Positions 25,431 through 34,411 are shown, counted from the stretch's first letter. The stretch: 64,000 bases of DNA from Methylobacillus methanolivorans (GCF_044751345.1 NZ_JBIWXY010000001.1:1488001-1552000), one strand, 5' to 3'. Program-made: numbers and translations. Notes: a model not told the origin generated them from the sequence alone.

Positions 25431-27337
25431 TGGAATATTTGAAGAAACTAAATCCCAATCAATCTGCCGCTGCGCAGTGGAATGAAGGGGCTTTGCTTGT
25501 TCTAGCCGGGCCAGGATCAGGGAAAACAGCAACGTTGACCGCGCGCGTTGCGCGATTGGTTGAACAAGGGCAGGATGAATCATTTCGGATTCTCTGCCTG
25601 ACCTTCACACGCAAGGCCGCTGCGGAAATGCGAGAGCGTCTGTTGAATCTGGTGCCCGATGCAAAAGACCGGGTGTTACTGACGACTTTCCATTCTTTTG
25701 CCACAGACATCCTGCGGCAGCATGGAAGCCACTTCGGCTTTAGTCCGGATTTTGAAATTCTGGAAGAGGCTGAGCGTGTCGGTATCGTCAAGTCAGTGCT
25801 GGAGGAAAAGGCGGGAGAGTTTACAAAGTTCGTATCGGCTGAGAAGGCACTGACGGCGATAGATTTCCTGCTCAGAAATGTGACACCTGACGACAAGGTG
25901 CCCACACTGTTGAAAGACGCAGAGGCAGGCCAACAACTACAGTCGCTTTTCGCCCAGTACAAAGAGATTTTGAAGCGGCAAAATTGCCTGGACTACGGGG
26001 CGATCCTTTACTTTTGCGAGGAACTGCTGCGCGAACGGCCGCGCATCAGCAAACAGCTTCGTACGGTGTACCGGTACGTCTGCGTGGATGAGTTCCAGGA
26101 TACCAATGTAGCGCAGTTCCGAATGCTTCGCGCCATTACGCCAGACAAGGACGCAAATGTCTTTATTGTTGGAGATGATGACCAAGTCATTTATCAATGG
26201 AATGGTGCCAGCCCGAAGCGGGTGAAGGAGCTGGAGCAGCACTACGACCTGACCACCATTCAACTACCAGAAAATTACCGATGCCCACCTGAAGTGGTAG
26301 CCCTGGCGAATGCACTTATCGTGCATAACGGCGAACGCTCGTCGGACAAGAAGCCTTTGCTTTCCATGAAAACGGGTTCGGGCGTGAATCCCATCGAACT
26401 GTTGTCGTTTGACGACGATCAGCAGGAGGCCAGCGGTATCGCAGAGAGGGTGGCCGAGCGACTGCGAGGTGGTGCGCGCCCAGCGGACATCGCAATTCTG
26501 GCAAGAGCGACTAGACTTCTGGAGCGGGTGCAACAGGCTTTGCAGACTTTATCGGTGCCGAGCCATGTGCAGCGGCGCAAATCGCAGTTTGAAAGTGCGC
26601 CGCTGCGGTTTGTGGTGGCGGCGCTGAAATTGGCGTTGGTACGGTCTGATGAAGACTTAGCAGCGACGGTTACAAAGGCGCTGTCTGATTGTGTAGAACA
26701 AGACGCCAACGGTGAAGACCTTGCCGGGTTTTCTGCGGCGCTCAATGGCGATCAGCTAGAGGCACTCGGTGCCTTGGTAGCGACCAGTGACGCAGTGCCA
26801 CAAGGGCTTCGCCAAGCTGTCGCATCACTTGTTCAGGGGCGATACGCCGAATTCATCCAGTTGGCCCTGTCCCACTTTGACGCTGTGGAGAGGGCGGAGC
26901 AAAACGACGATAACGAGCAATATGCTGAGTACGCGACAGAGAGAGGGGTATGGCAAGGTATTCTTCGGGAAGTGGGTGGTGAAGAGGATGCTTATTCGTT
27001 GTCGTTGGGACAGTTCTTGCAAGAGCTTGCGCTAGCGAACAAGACACCAGAAGCGCCTTCTAATGCGGTGCGATGCTTGACTGTTCACAGCTCCAAGGGG
27101 CTGGAGTTCAAGCATGTATACTTGGTTGGCATGGCTGAGGATCAATTGCCTTCATTCCAAAGCAAAAAGGCTGGTGATGACAGCCGAGAGATGCAGGAAG
27201 AGCGCCGAAATTGCTTCGTAGCGATCACAAGAACCATAGAGACTCTGACGATGAGTTATGGCAATAAGTACAACGGATGGAGCAAGAAACCTTCGCGTTT
27301 TCTTTTTGAAATGGGTTTATTGGATGCAACTAAATGA
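25430..27337 (+). CDS. UvrD/Rep-family helicase (Gabija GajB-like)
   Basis: This encodes a 635-residue superfamily 1A helicase. Motifs seen are Walker A GPGSGKT (28-34), Ia LTFTRKAAAEMRERL, DExx VDEFQDTN, III VGDDDQVIYQWNGA, V HSSKGLEFKHVYLVG and VI RNCFVAITR. It starts within the OLD gene's stop (TAATG) with GAGGAGG as ribosome site, so the pair is coupled. It is longer than the first-described GajB (about 500 residues) and closer to full UvrD/PcrA. The pair is best called Gabija-like. A housekeeping UvrD is unlikely in this setting. Confidence 0.85.
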   Translation: MEYLKKLNPNQSAAAQWNEGALLVLAGPGSGKTATLTARVARLVEQGQDESFRILCLTFTRKAAAEMRERLLNLVPDAKDRVLLTTFHSFATDILRQHGSHFGFSPDFEILEEAERVGIVKSVLEEKAGEFTKFVSAEKALTAIDFLLRNVTPDDKVPTLLKDAEAGQQLQSLFAQYKEILKRQNCLDYGAILYFCEELLRERPRISKQLRTVYRYVCVDEFQDTNVAQFRMLRAITPDKDANVFIVGDDDQVIYQWNGASPKRVKELEQHYDLTTIQLPENYRCPPEVVALANALIVHNGERSSDKKPLLSMKTGSGVNPIELLSFDDDQQEASGIAERVAERLRGGARPADIAILARATRLLERVQQALQTLSVPSHVQRRKSQFESAPLRFVVAALKLALVRSDEDLAATVTKALSDCVEQDANGEDLAGFSAALNGDQLEALGALVATSDAVPQGLRQAVASLVQGRYAEFIQLALSHFDAVERAEQNDDNEQYAEYATERGVWQGILREVGGEEDAYSLSLGQFLQELALANKTPEAPSNAVRCLTVHSSKGLEFKHVYLVGMAEDQLPSFQSKKAGDDSREMQEERRNCFVAITRTIETLTMSYGNKYNGWSKKPSRFLFEMGLLDATK

Positions 27338-27384
27338 AAAATTTTCAGCAACCTCCTAAATCTTTGATGAAGATATAAATATCA

Positions 27385-27963
27385 ATGAGCAAGCAAAAAC
27401 TCGAACTAACCTGGATGGGGAAGGACAAGCGCCCCAAGCTGGAGTCGCGTATCCTGCTGGAAGACCCGGCGAAGTCATACCACGCGAAGCATCGCGTGTC
27501 GGATACGAACATCTTCGACAATCGGCTGATTTCGGGGACAACCTGTTGGCGTTGAAGGCAGAGTTTACGGGCGAGTTGAAGTGCGTGTTCATCGATCCAT
27601 CGTACAACACGGGCATCTCCTGCAGAAGTTCGACTCAGACACCGAGCATCGCTTTGCCATTATTCTTGAACGTGACGCCAGCAAATGGTTCAAGCCCGCC
27701 AAGGGCCAGTTCCAGATATTCTATAAGCTGGGTACCGAGGAACCAGAATACATCCATGACTTCGTGGCAGAAACCGACTCGACGATATCAGCACGCAGGA
27801 GGTGCAGGCCAAAGCTACCGCAGCGATGCAATGGTGCCAGCATGCGTCCAATTTCACGGCAAGCGTTGGCGGCAAACCGTGGAAGTATCTCCTGGTACCT
27901 CATGGTGCAGTGAACGAATCACGACGACTTATCGATTTTCTGCAGTTCGAAATGAAAAGTTGA
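27385..27963 (+). pseudogene. fossil of a type III restriction-modification operon (mod'-res')
   Basis: The first 60 codons read as the N-terminus of a type III Mod methyltransferase (MSKQKLELTWMGKDKRPKLE). After a frameshift near 27533 they continue GDNLLALKAEF and FIDPSYNTG, where the normal DPPY is mutated. Near 27618 the sequence jumps to the C-terminus of the Res subunit (QKFDSDTEHRFAIILERDA, FVAETDS). A further frameshift near 27780 gives VQAKATAAMQWCQHA and KPWKYLLVPHG, ending TGA at 27961. Most of mod and nearly all of res are deleted. No active product is expected. Confidence 0.8.
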
Positions 27964-27980
27964 ATTGAAGGAGCGCTGAC

Positions 27981-29738
27981 ATGAGCCGTGCCCAGCTACG
28001 TTTTCAGGTTGATTCCCGACTCGCCACCTTGCTGAGTCAGGAATACCCGTCATCGGAACGAGCTTTGAAGGAACTCGTCGATAACGCGTGGGATGCCGAC
28101 GCCGAGCACGTAGCTGTCACTCTCCCTACCCCACTGAGCGGTGGCTCCATCGTCATTGAAGACGATGGAAGCGGCATGACCGAGGAAGAACTGCGGCGGC
28201 ATTATTTGGCCATTGCATCGGATCGCCGCTCACGGCGCGGAGAACGTACCGCAGGGAAGAACCGTCCGGTCAAGGGCAGAAAAGGCATCGGCAAGTTTTC
28301 AGGCCTCATGGCTGCGGCGACCATGATCCTCGAAACGCGTGCGCGCGGCCGCCTGTGCCGAATTTCCCTGCGGCTGGATGAGCTTGCGCGCGTTGAAGAC
28401 ATTGAGCAATTGGATATCAGTCTTCACAGCGAGCCGTGCGCGGCCGAACTCCACGGGACAACCATTACGCTCAGCGACTTACACCAAGGTTTAGCTTATC
28501 CGGACGCCAACCACCTTCGCCAGATCTTGCTGCAGGACTATGGTCGGCAAGATGACTTCGCGATCATGGTTGACGACAAGCGTCTGGATGTTGACGACGT
28601 GTCAGGACGTTATACAGAACAGGATCAGTCCTTGCCAAATGTGGGCAAGGTGAAACTGCGGTTCTCGATCAGCGATGGAAAATCGGGATTGCGCCAGCCT
28701 GGAATAACCTTGCGCGTAGATGGCAAGGCCGTGGGGCGTCCAGGATTCTTCGGCTTGGATCAACGAGATGACTTCCCGCCCAAATTGCTTCGCAAGCTCT
28801 ATGGCGAAGTCGAGGCGGACGGACTGCGCGATCACATCACTGCTGGTTGGGATGCTCCCGTTGAGAACAGTGAACTTTTGAAGGAGGTTGAGGCATACGT
28901 TCAGTCCATTCTCCGGGAGGCGTATGAGCAGCAGTACCGGCAAGAGATCCAGCTTGCACAGGCTCGACTGCAAAAAGTGATCCTCACCCGACTCTCAGCG
29001 CTGCCGGAACACAAACGGGCCTTTGCAGATCGGGCAATCAAGAAAATCCTCGACAAGTATTACGGCGAACCGGAGAGCAAGGTCGAACCGGTGGTGAACG
29101 TGTTGCTGGAGGCAATGGAACGCTCCGATTACCGTATTCTTCTGGAGCACATTGATGCCGCAACCCCTGGAGATGTTGCTGGCATTGCAGATCGACTGAA
29201 TGACTTTGGTCTTGCGGAAATGGCAACACTTGTCCAGCAAGCGGCGGCTCGGCAAGTTTTTCTCGACCAACTGGATAAGCTGGCCCGCGATGCCACTACC
29301 AGTGAAGCCATGATGCACAAAGCGCTGGAACGAAGCCTCTGGGTGTTTGGCTCGGAATATTCGTTGTTCAGCTCGAACATCACCTTGCGGCGTCAGGTGG
29401 AAGACATGCTGGGCAAGACCTACACAGGCGAAAAAGCAGATAAACGCCCCGATCTGCTGCTCAATGAAAATTTAAGCGGCGAATATTTGCTAATAGAGTT
29501 TAAGCGTCCAGACCATCCATTGAATCACGATGACTATCTGCAAGCTATTGCGTATAGACACGAGCTGCGCAAATACATCACCTCACCAATTCAGGTACTA
29601 GTGATCGGCGGAAGCCGTTCTCCTGATTTCCCTATGAATGATAAAGAACCTCAGGTGGAGGTTCGATTATTTAGCCAGGTTATTTCAACGGCAAGAAAAC
29701 AAGTTGAGTGGCTATTAACCAGTAACCCACTGATATAA
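27981..29738 (+). CDS. GHKL ATPase fused to PD-(D/E)XK nuclease, putative defence effector
   Basis: This encodes 585 residues. The N-terminal 200 form a GHKL/Hsp90-type ATPase: ALKELVDNAWDAD (N box), IEDDGSGMT (G1) and KGRKGIGKFSGL (G2). A middle region of about 250 residues is helical. The C-terminal 130 carry RPDLLL (PD at 490-491), IEFKRP (E506, K508) and a following helix, fitting a PD-(D/E)XK nuclease. This resembles MORC/Hsp90-like plus nuclease combinations found in defence islands. AAGGAG precedes the ATG. It is the last intact gene before the island's right repeat. I do not know a named system with this exact form. Confidence 0.75.
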   Translation: MSRAQLRFQVDSRLATLLSQEYPSSERALKELVDNAWDADAEHVAVTLPTPLSGGSIVIEDDGSGMTEEELRRHYLAIASDRRSRRGERTAGKNRPVKGRKGIGKFSGLMAAATMILETRARGRLCRISLRLDELARVEDIEQLDISLHSEPCAAELHGTTITLSDLHQGLAYPDANHLRQILLQDYGRQDDFAIMVDDKRLDVDDVSGRYTEQDQSLPNVGKVKLRFSISDGKSGLRQPGITLRVDGKAVGRPGFFGLDQRDDFPPKLLRKLYGEVEADGLRDHITAGWDAPVENSELLKEVEAYVQSILREAYEQQYRQEIQLAQARLQKVILTRLSALPEHKRAFADRAIKKILDKYYGEPESKVEPVVNVLLEAMERSDYRILLEHIDAATPGDVAGIADRLNDFGLAEMATLVQQAAARQVFLDQLDKLARDATTSEAMMHKALERSLWVFGSEYSLFSSNITLRRQVEDMLGKTYTGEKADKRPDLLLNENLSGEYLLIEFKRPDHPLNHDDYLQAIAYRHELRKYITSPIQVLVIGGSRSPDFPMNDKEPQVEVRLFSQVISTARKQVEWLLTSNPLI

Positions 29739-29933
29739 AATGAGGATTTAAATTGTTATATGTAAAATTAAGGCATAGCTCCTTTCCTTAAACCCATACC
29801 TATTGCGAAATCTATTACATCGTGACATACTCTCGCCTCTCGCAGTTGTGAGTGTTATACAATAACAGCAACTTCTATGTATAGCAGTGTGGTTAGCCAT
29901 TGATTATTAAGTGTTTTATTGGCACTTATCGAA

Positions 29934-29950
29934 TCCCTCGCTCTCCGCCA
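29934..29950. repeat. right attachment-site repeat of the defence island
   Basis: This is an exact copy of the 17-bp repeat at 13022. It is preceded by ATCGAA, extending the match to the T-loop of a tRNA-Ser (TTCGAATCCCTCG...). It lies 195 bp past the last cargo gene and 77 bp before tRNA-Arg. Apart from it, 29739-30027 holds nothing visible. Confidence 0.75.
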
Positions 29951-30027
29951 CCTTAAAAGAGGTGTGAACGTGGTGAAATTTTAGTAGCATAAATTTAACA
30001 TTCACGTATAATGCACGCCTCACATAT

Positions 30028-30104
30028 GCGCCCGTAGCTCAGCTGGATAGAGTACTTGGCTACGAACCAAGGGGTCAGGAGTTCGAATCTCTTCGGGCGC
30101 ACCA
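30028..30104 (+). tRNA. tRNA-Arg (ACG)
   Basis: This is a 77-nt cloverleaf. Acceptor GCGCCCG pairs with CGGGCGC, D arm GCTC/GAGT, anticodon arm CTTGG-CTACGAA-CCAAG with anticodon ACG, T arm with TTCGAAT, and encoded CCA. The 3' half is duplicated at 36980-37029. Confidence 0.97.
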
Positions 30105-30107
30105 AAT
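30058..30107. repeat. attachment site within tRNA-Arg (left copy)
   Basis: This 50-bp sequence, from the anticodon arm to just past CCA, is repeated exactly at 36980-37029. The intact tRNA is on this side, so this is the attL-type end. Confidence 0.9.
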
Positions 30108-30111
30108 AAAC

Positions 30112-30140
30112 AAAGGGTTAGCTTAGGCTAGCCCTTTTGT
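30112..30140 (+). terminator. terminator of tRNA-Arg
   Basis: AAAGGGTTAGC-TTAG-GCTAGCCCTTTT forms a stem with a T-run. A near-identical copy follows the duplicated tRNA end at 37034, showing that the duplication includes the terminator. Confidence 0.85.
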
Positions 30141-30347
30141 CTTTTCAGTATTTATACACCATTGCTACATTATGGCTACAACAGCAGCACCATATCTAAG
30201 GGAAGCAGAGATTGAACAGTTGTTGATCCCATCCCGCTACGACCCCTCAAAGCTTTTCAATAGCGGTAGCCAATGGGCTAATCAATTCGCAAAACGCTTC
30301 TGTTACGATCAAGCCCCTCGAAACGGAAAACACGCGCTTGAAAAGGC

Positions 30348-30476
30348 TGGCGCCGCGAGTACAACGAGGAGCGACCGAAAAAATCACTGGGCGGTTTGAC
30401 GCCTGCAGCTTATGCCAAATCACTCACCCAGAAATCGGGTAAATTACCCTCGGACTCTAAAGCCCTCTGCTACTGA
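30348..30476 (+). pseudogene. IS3-family transposase fossil (C-terminal end)
   Basis: A frame reading WRREYNEERPKKSLGGLTPA and on to a TGA at 30474 matches the C-terminus of IS3-family OrfB transposases (W-R-x-x-Y-N-x-x-R-P-H-x-S-L-G). Only about 42 codons remain. Its end overlaps the tail of the lipoprotein gene on the other strand, which was probably cut by the insertion. The ORF at 30172-30399 in another frame looks like scrambled neighbouring sequence. Confidence 0.75.
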
Positions 30477-30761
30477 AAACGGGGGGACGTCGTTACTGAT
30501 CTTCCCGCGCTTTTGCACGGAATGAATTAATGTGTAATACGTCATGCGACCATGCTTGATCTCGATCTGTCCCTGCGGTTGACCAAGAGCACTCACCAAG
30601 AATTTGATCCGGGTTTGGGATAGTTTTTCAATGCTTGTCGAGAGATACGTTTTCCCATCCTTTTCTGACAAGGCCCCCGCGAGATCGTGATGCTCTCCAC
30701 AGCCTTGCAAGGCAAACAGTATGGAACTGATCAACACCGCTCCAACAGTTCTATATTGCAT
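30444..30761 (-). CDS. small lipoprotein, probably truncated by IS remnant
   Basis: This encodes 105 residues. The start at 30761 has GGGAG five bases upstream. A lipoprotein signal ends with LQGC, so the mature protein is lipid-anchored. The body (EKDGKTYLSTSIEKLSQTRI, then MTYYTLIHSV) has no known domain. The last ten codons lie within the IS3 fossil, so the original C-terminus is probably lost. It lies 29 bp downstream of nhaA on the same strand and may be co-transcribed. Confidence 0.55.
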   Translation of the reverse strand: MQYRTVGAVLISSILFALQGCGEHHDLAGALSEKDGKTYLSTSIEKLSQTRIKFLVSALGQPQGQIEIKHGRMTYYTLIHSVQKRGKISNDVPPFSVAEGFRVRG

Positions 30762-30790
30762 ATGTTCTCCCTTATATCCTCTCAAGCGAG

Positions 30791-32149
30791 TTAGTCGATG
30801 CTTGGTGACATACGCTTATGGGACTGAATATAGAAACCTCCTATTAGCAATCCCAAAACGGCTGCCACAAGTGATCCGGATAGCACACCAAGCTTTGCGG
30901 CACTGAGCAGTCCGTCATTCTGGAATGCGAGCATGGATACAAAAATGGACATGGTGAAACCAATCCCGGCGAGTACCCCAATCAGGCATACGCCGAACCA
31001 TGTGACATCTGAGGGCAATCTGCACCATCCCAATCGCACCATCAGCCAGCTCACACTGATCACGCCAATCGGCTTTCCAAAGATCAAGGCGATGGCGACA
31101 CCGAACATGACCCACTGTGCCCCATCCTGATCAATACTAGCCTCTTGTAGGCTGACACCGGCATTGGCCAGGGCGAATAATGGCATGATGCCAAACGCAA
31201 CCCAGGGGTGAAGTACTGTTTGGATGCGGGTCACCGGCGGCAGCAATTCACGCTGGGCAATACGGAGTCTACGCAGTGATTGTACCAGTTGCTGATTGCC
31301 TGAGGATGCCTCCTTGAGCAACTGGCGATGAACGCGTGAGATCAGTGCGAGAGGCCGCCTGCGAACTCTCGAGGAAAGTACCGGGGTCATGAGCCCGAGG
31401 ACGACGCCAGCCAAGCTGGGATGGGCTCCGGTAATGAACAACCCAATCCAGATGATGGCACCAGGCAGTACGTAGGCATAAGCGGAACCTATGCCCATAC
31501 GCTGTAGCAGGATGACGCTGGCTATGCCTATGCCAGCGAGAGCGAAACCGCTGTAATCCAGTCCACCCGAATAAAACAAGGCAATGATCAAGACGGCGAT
31601 GATGTCATCAATCACGGCCAGGGCGAGCAAGAATATCCGGACATTGCCGGGAATGGAGCGGCCCAGCAACGCGAGCACCCCAACGGCAAAGGCAATATCA
31701 GTGGCGGTCGGTATGGCCCATCCCTGTTGCCTGGCAGGGTCAGCATTCAAGGCAAGATAAATGAGAGCGGGGATCGCCACTCCGCCCAATGCCGCGGCAA
31801 ATGGCAAGGCAGCTTGCTTGAGGCTGCTTAATGCTCCCTCATGGATTTCGCGGCGGATCTCCATGCCAACCACGAGAAAGAAGAGAGTCATGAGGACATC
31901 GTTGATCCAGAAATGCAGCGACTCGGAAAATAGCGCCTGGCCCAACCCAATAGACAGTGGGGTATGCCAGAGGTGATGGTAGCTTTCGGCGAATGGAGAG
32001 TTTGCCCAGATGAGTGCAATCAAGGCAGCAATAAGTAATACGATACCGCTGACTGCTTCGATATGAAAAAACCGCTCAACCTTGGCGAAGGCGAACTTGG
32101 TCAATAGCTGAGCGCGGGATACCCGGCGGCCAGGGCGTTGCTGATGCAT
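30791..32149 (-). CDS. nhaA: Na+/H+ antiporter NhaA
   Basis: This encodes a 452-residue, 12-helix inner-membrane antiporter that expels Na+ or Li+ in exchange for protons. Key residues are present: TATDIAFA in the unwound helix and VIDDIIAVLIIALF with the paired Asp that binds the ion. GKPIGV lies in the C-terminal half. The N-terminus is longer than in E. coli NhaA. The gene is part of the tRNA-Arg island together with arsenic resistance, so salt or pH tolerance appears as an accessory trait. GGAG lies 11 bp before the chosen ATG. Confidence 0.95.
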   Translation of the reverse strand: MHQQRPGRRVSRAQLLTKFAFAKVERFFHIEAVSGIVLLIAALIALIWANSPFAESYHHLWHTPLSIGLGQALFSESLHFWINDVLMTLFFLVVGMEIRREIHEGALSSLKQAALPFAAALGGVAIPALIYLALNADPARQQGWAIPTATDIAFAVGVLALLGRSIPGNVRIFLLALAVIDDIIAVLIIALFYSGGLDYSGFALAGIGIASVILLQRMGIGSAYAYVLPGAIIWIGLFITGAHPSLAGVVLGLMTPVLSSRVRRRPLALISRVHRQLLKEASSGNQQLVQSLRRLRIAQRELLPPVTRIQTVLHPWVAFGIMPLFALANAGVSLQEASIDQDGAQWVMFGVAIALIFGKPIGVISVSWLMVRLGWCRLPSDVTWFGVCLIGVLAGIGFTMSIFVSMLAFQNDGLLSAAKLGVLSGSLVAAVLGLLIGGFYIQSHKRMSPSID

Positions 32150-32289
32150 AGGCGTACAAGCTCCGCGTGGCGGCCCGACCTAACGCATTAACCTGTCTCG
32201 CCGCAGCATGCGGCTAACACCCTTTTTTATTCTACATCCTCAATTCCGTTAGGCAAAATTTGAACACAATGCGGGTGATTCATCCTTGC

Positions 32290-33309
32290 CTACTGTCGTT
32301 GATACCAAGTCTTACTATGATTGATGATGTACACCACGGTCAACATCGCGGGAACTTCAATTAACACGCCAACTACTGTGGCCAATGCTGCTCCTGACTT
32401 GAAGCCGAATAAACTAATGGCCGTGGCTACTGCCAATTCAAAGAAGTTACTCGCACCAATCAAGGCTGAAGGACCAGCTATGCTGTGCTGTTCCTCAGCC
32501 TTGTAGTTCAGCCAGTATGCAAGACCGCTATTGAAGATTATCTGGATCAGGATAGGAACGGCTAATAGCGCGATCACAATTGGCTGCTCAATGATGGCAT
32601 GTCCCTGAAAACCAAACAGTAAAACTAGCGTCAGCAGCAAAGCGGCTATTGACCAGCTTCCTGTGTGTTGCACAATCTGCTCATAACAAGCCTGTCCTTT
32701 GGCTAACAATGTTTTGCGCAGCAGTTGGGCAAGCAGCACAGGTATCACAATGTAAAGCACAACAGAGGTTGTGAGAGTTGCCCAAGGCACGGCGATTGCA
32801 GAGATACCTAGCAACAGGCCAACCAGTGGCGCAAATGCAAAGATCATGATGGTGTCGTTCAGGGCTACCTGTGATAGGGTAAATAAGGGATCGCCTTGTG
32901 TGAGCTTGCTCCAAACAAACACCATCGCAGTGCAAGGAGCGGCAGCTAGCAATATCAGCCCGGCAATGTAGCTGTCTACCTGCTCAGCAGGCAACAGCTC
33001 GGCAAACAAATGCCGGATGAACAACCAAGCAAGGAATGCCATTGAAAATGGCTTGACCAGCCAATTAATAAATAACGTGATTCCTATCCCTCTGAGGTGA
33101 TGACGCACTTGGTCTAGAGCGGAAAAATCTACCTTGGCAAGCATCGGGATGATCATGACCCAGATCAAGAAACCGACTGGCAGATTGACCTGCGCGAACT
33201 CAAGGCTAGCAATGGTTTGAAATATCTCAGGCCACAACTGGCCAAAGAAAACTCCGATGAAAATGCACAACGCTACCCATAGGGTGAGGTAACGTTCAAA
33301 CGTATTCAT
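32290..33309 (-). CDS. acr3: arsenite efflux transporter Acr3
   Basis: This encodes 339 residues with ten membrane helices. The conserved AAPCTAMVFVWSKLTQGD contains the essential Cys of Acr3, and KPFSMAFLAW and GASNFFELAVA are family hallmarks. It exports As(III) across the inner membrane. The ATG overlaps the arsC stop by ATGA, so it is the last gene of arsR-arsC-acr3. The length is slightly below the common 350-360 of Acr3(2). Confidence 0.95.
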   Translation of the reverse strand: MNTFERYLTLWVALCIFIGVFFGQLWPEIFQTIASLEFAQVNLPVGFLIWVMIIPMLAKVDFSALDQVRHHLRGIGITLFINWLVKPFSMAFLAWLFIRHLFAELLPAEQVDSYIAGLILLAAAPCTAMVFVWSKLTQGDPLFTLSQVALNDTIMIFAFAPLVGLLLGISAIAVPWATLTTSVVLYIVIPVLLAQLLRKTLLAKGQACYEQIVQHTGSWSIAALLLTLVLLFGFQGHAIIEQPIVIALLAVPILIQIIFNSGLAYWLNYKAEEQHSIAGPSALIGASNFFELAVATAISLFGFKSGAALATVVGVLIEVPAMLTVVYIINHSKTWYQRQ

Positions 33310-33794
33310 TTGATGCCATCCAGTTCGCGCTTGATACTAGGGATGTCCATTGACTCCAAAGGCAGGCGAATAAAACGTTCAACGCATCCCTGGATCTGGC
33401 TGCGGATCTGGGCAAAGGCAGCACGTTTATCCTCATTGCTACCTTCAGCTGCGGCAGGATCTTCAAATCCCCAATGCCCTGATATCGGCGAACCAGGCCA
33501 GATGGGGCAAACCTCGCCAGCGGCGTTATCGCAGACAGTGATGACGATATCCATCTTAGGTGCATTAGCTTGGGTAAACTCATCCCAACTCTTGCTACGC
33601 AACACCTCAGTGGGGTAACCAAGGTCAGCCACCTGCTCAATGGCGAAGGGATTTACTTTGCCAGTAGGATTGCTACCAGCGCTAAAGGCCTTGAATCTAC
33701 CCTGGCCCAGCGTATTGAATAAGGCCTCAGCCATGATGCTTCTTGCGGAGTTACCTGTACAAAGGATAAGTACATTGAAGGTTTTGGTGATCAT
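33306..33794 (-). CDS. arsC: arsenate reductase ArsC (LMW phosphatase type)
   Basis: This encodes 162 residues. The P-loop ILCTGNSARS has the nucleophile Cys12 and Arg (C-x5-R). Cys88 and Cys96 in VCDNAAGEVCPIWPG supply the redox relay of the thioredoxin-coupled class. It reduces As(V) to As(III) for export by Acr3. Both ends overlap neighbours by 4 bp (ATGA), making a compact operon. Confidence 0.94.
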   Translation of the reverse strand: MITKTFNVLILCTGNSARSIMAEALFNTLGQGRFKAFSAGSNPTGKVNPFAIEQVADLGYPTEVLRSKSWDEFTQANAPKMDIVITVCDNAAGEVCPIWPGSPISGHWGFEDPAAAEGSNEDKRAAFAQIRSQIQGCVERFIRLPLESMDIPSIKRELDGIK

Positions 33795-34123
33795 TTAATA
33801 GGCTCTGAGATAGGTTGAAATTGAACTGGCATGCAAGGTGCACCACCACAACAATTCTCAGTGAGGTATGCCAGGACATTGTTCATCTGTATGTAATTTG
33901 CTGAGTAGATGACAAACCTGCCTTTATGACGAGAAGTCACTAATTGCGCATGACTTAGTTCTTTAAGGTGAAAAGAGAGAGAGGAAGGTGACACATCAAG
34001 GGTTTCACTGATTCTGCCAGCGTGCAGCCCATCAGGCCCCGCCTGAACAAGGAGTCGATAAATTGCGAGGCGTGATTCCTGTGCCAAGGCAGATAATGCA
34101 GTAACGATAGTTTTCATTTCCAT
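33791..34123 (-). CDS. arsR: ArsR-family arsenic-responsive repressor
   Basis: This encodes a 110-residue winged-helix protein: ALAQESRLAIYRLLV, LDVSPSSLSFHLKELSHAQL (recognition helix) and SRHKGRFVIYS (wing). The As(III) site is C-terminal, ENCCGGAPC, as in the AfArsR-type repressors, rather than CVC in the recognition helix. The start is ATG at 34123; ATG at 34117 is also possible. AT-rich sequence with TTGAA and TTCAA arms just upstream may be its operator. Confidence 0.93.
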   Translation of the reverse strand: MEMKTIVTALSALAQESRLAIYRLLVQAGPDGLHAGRISETLDVSPSSLSFHLKELSHAQLVTSRHKGRFVIYSANYIQMNNVLAYLTENCCGGAPCMPVQFQPISEPIK

Positions 34124-34377
34124 ATTTTTATATTATTTGAAATATAGAAATAATTCAATAAAACTGCTTATTAATGTCTTTTACCAGAAGCTATAAAAGA
34201 AACACCCGTAACTGTCAAAGAGGAACTTATGCATGTCCCACCTCAATGCCAAATCCTAATATTTTGCTGCCTGTCTCTGCAATGATCGAAAATGCGGAAC
34301 TGATACAAGCTGTACACAAAACCATCGATCAATTCAGAACTCCAAGGTGAAACGTTCACCATCTTGACGATAGAAAG

Positions 34378-34406
34378 AAGGCCTATACCATCATGACATA
34401 GGCCTT
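34378..34406 (-). terminator. hairpin after the RcnB-like gene
   Basis: AAGGCCTAT (34378-34386) pairs with ATAGGCCTT (34398-34406), with T-rich sequence on both sides. It lies just past the stop of the minus-strand gene at 34412. The rest of 34124-34411 shows no gene. Confidence 0.6.
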
Positions 34407-34411
34407 TATTT

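Noticed and set aside
27546..27968. 140-codon ORF as an intact small gene
   Set aside because: It mixes pieces of Mod and Res read partly in the wrong frame; it is part of the type III fossil.
29934..29950. complete tRNA-Ser at the right island end
   Set aside because: Sequence upstream does not fold into the rest of a tRNA; only the T-arm and acceptor end match.
30172..30399. 75-codon frame after tRNA-Arg as an integrase remnant
   Set aside because: It shows no recombinase motif; the overlapping frame clearly reads as an IS3 transposase tail instead.
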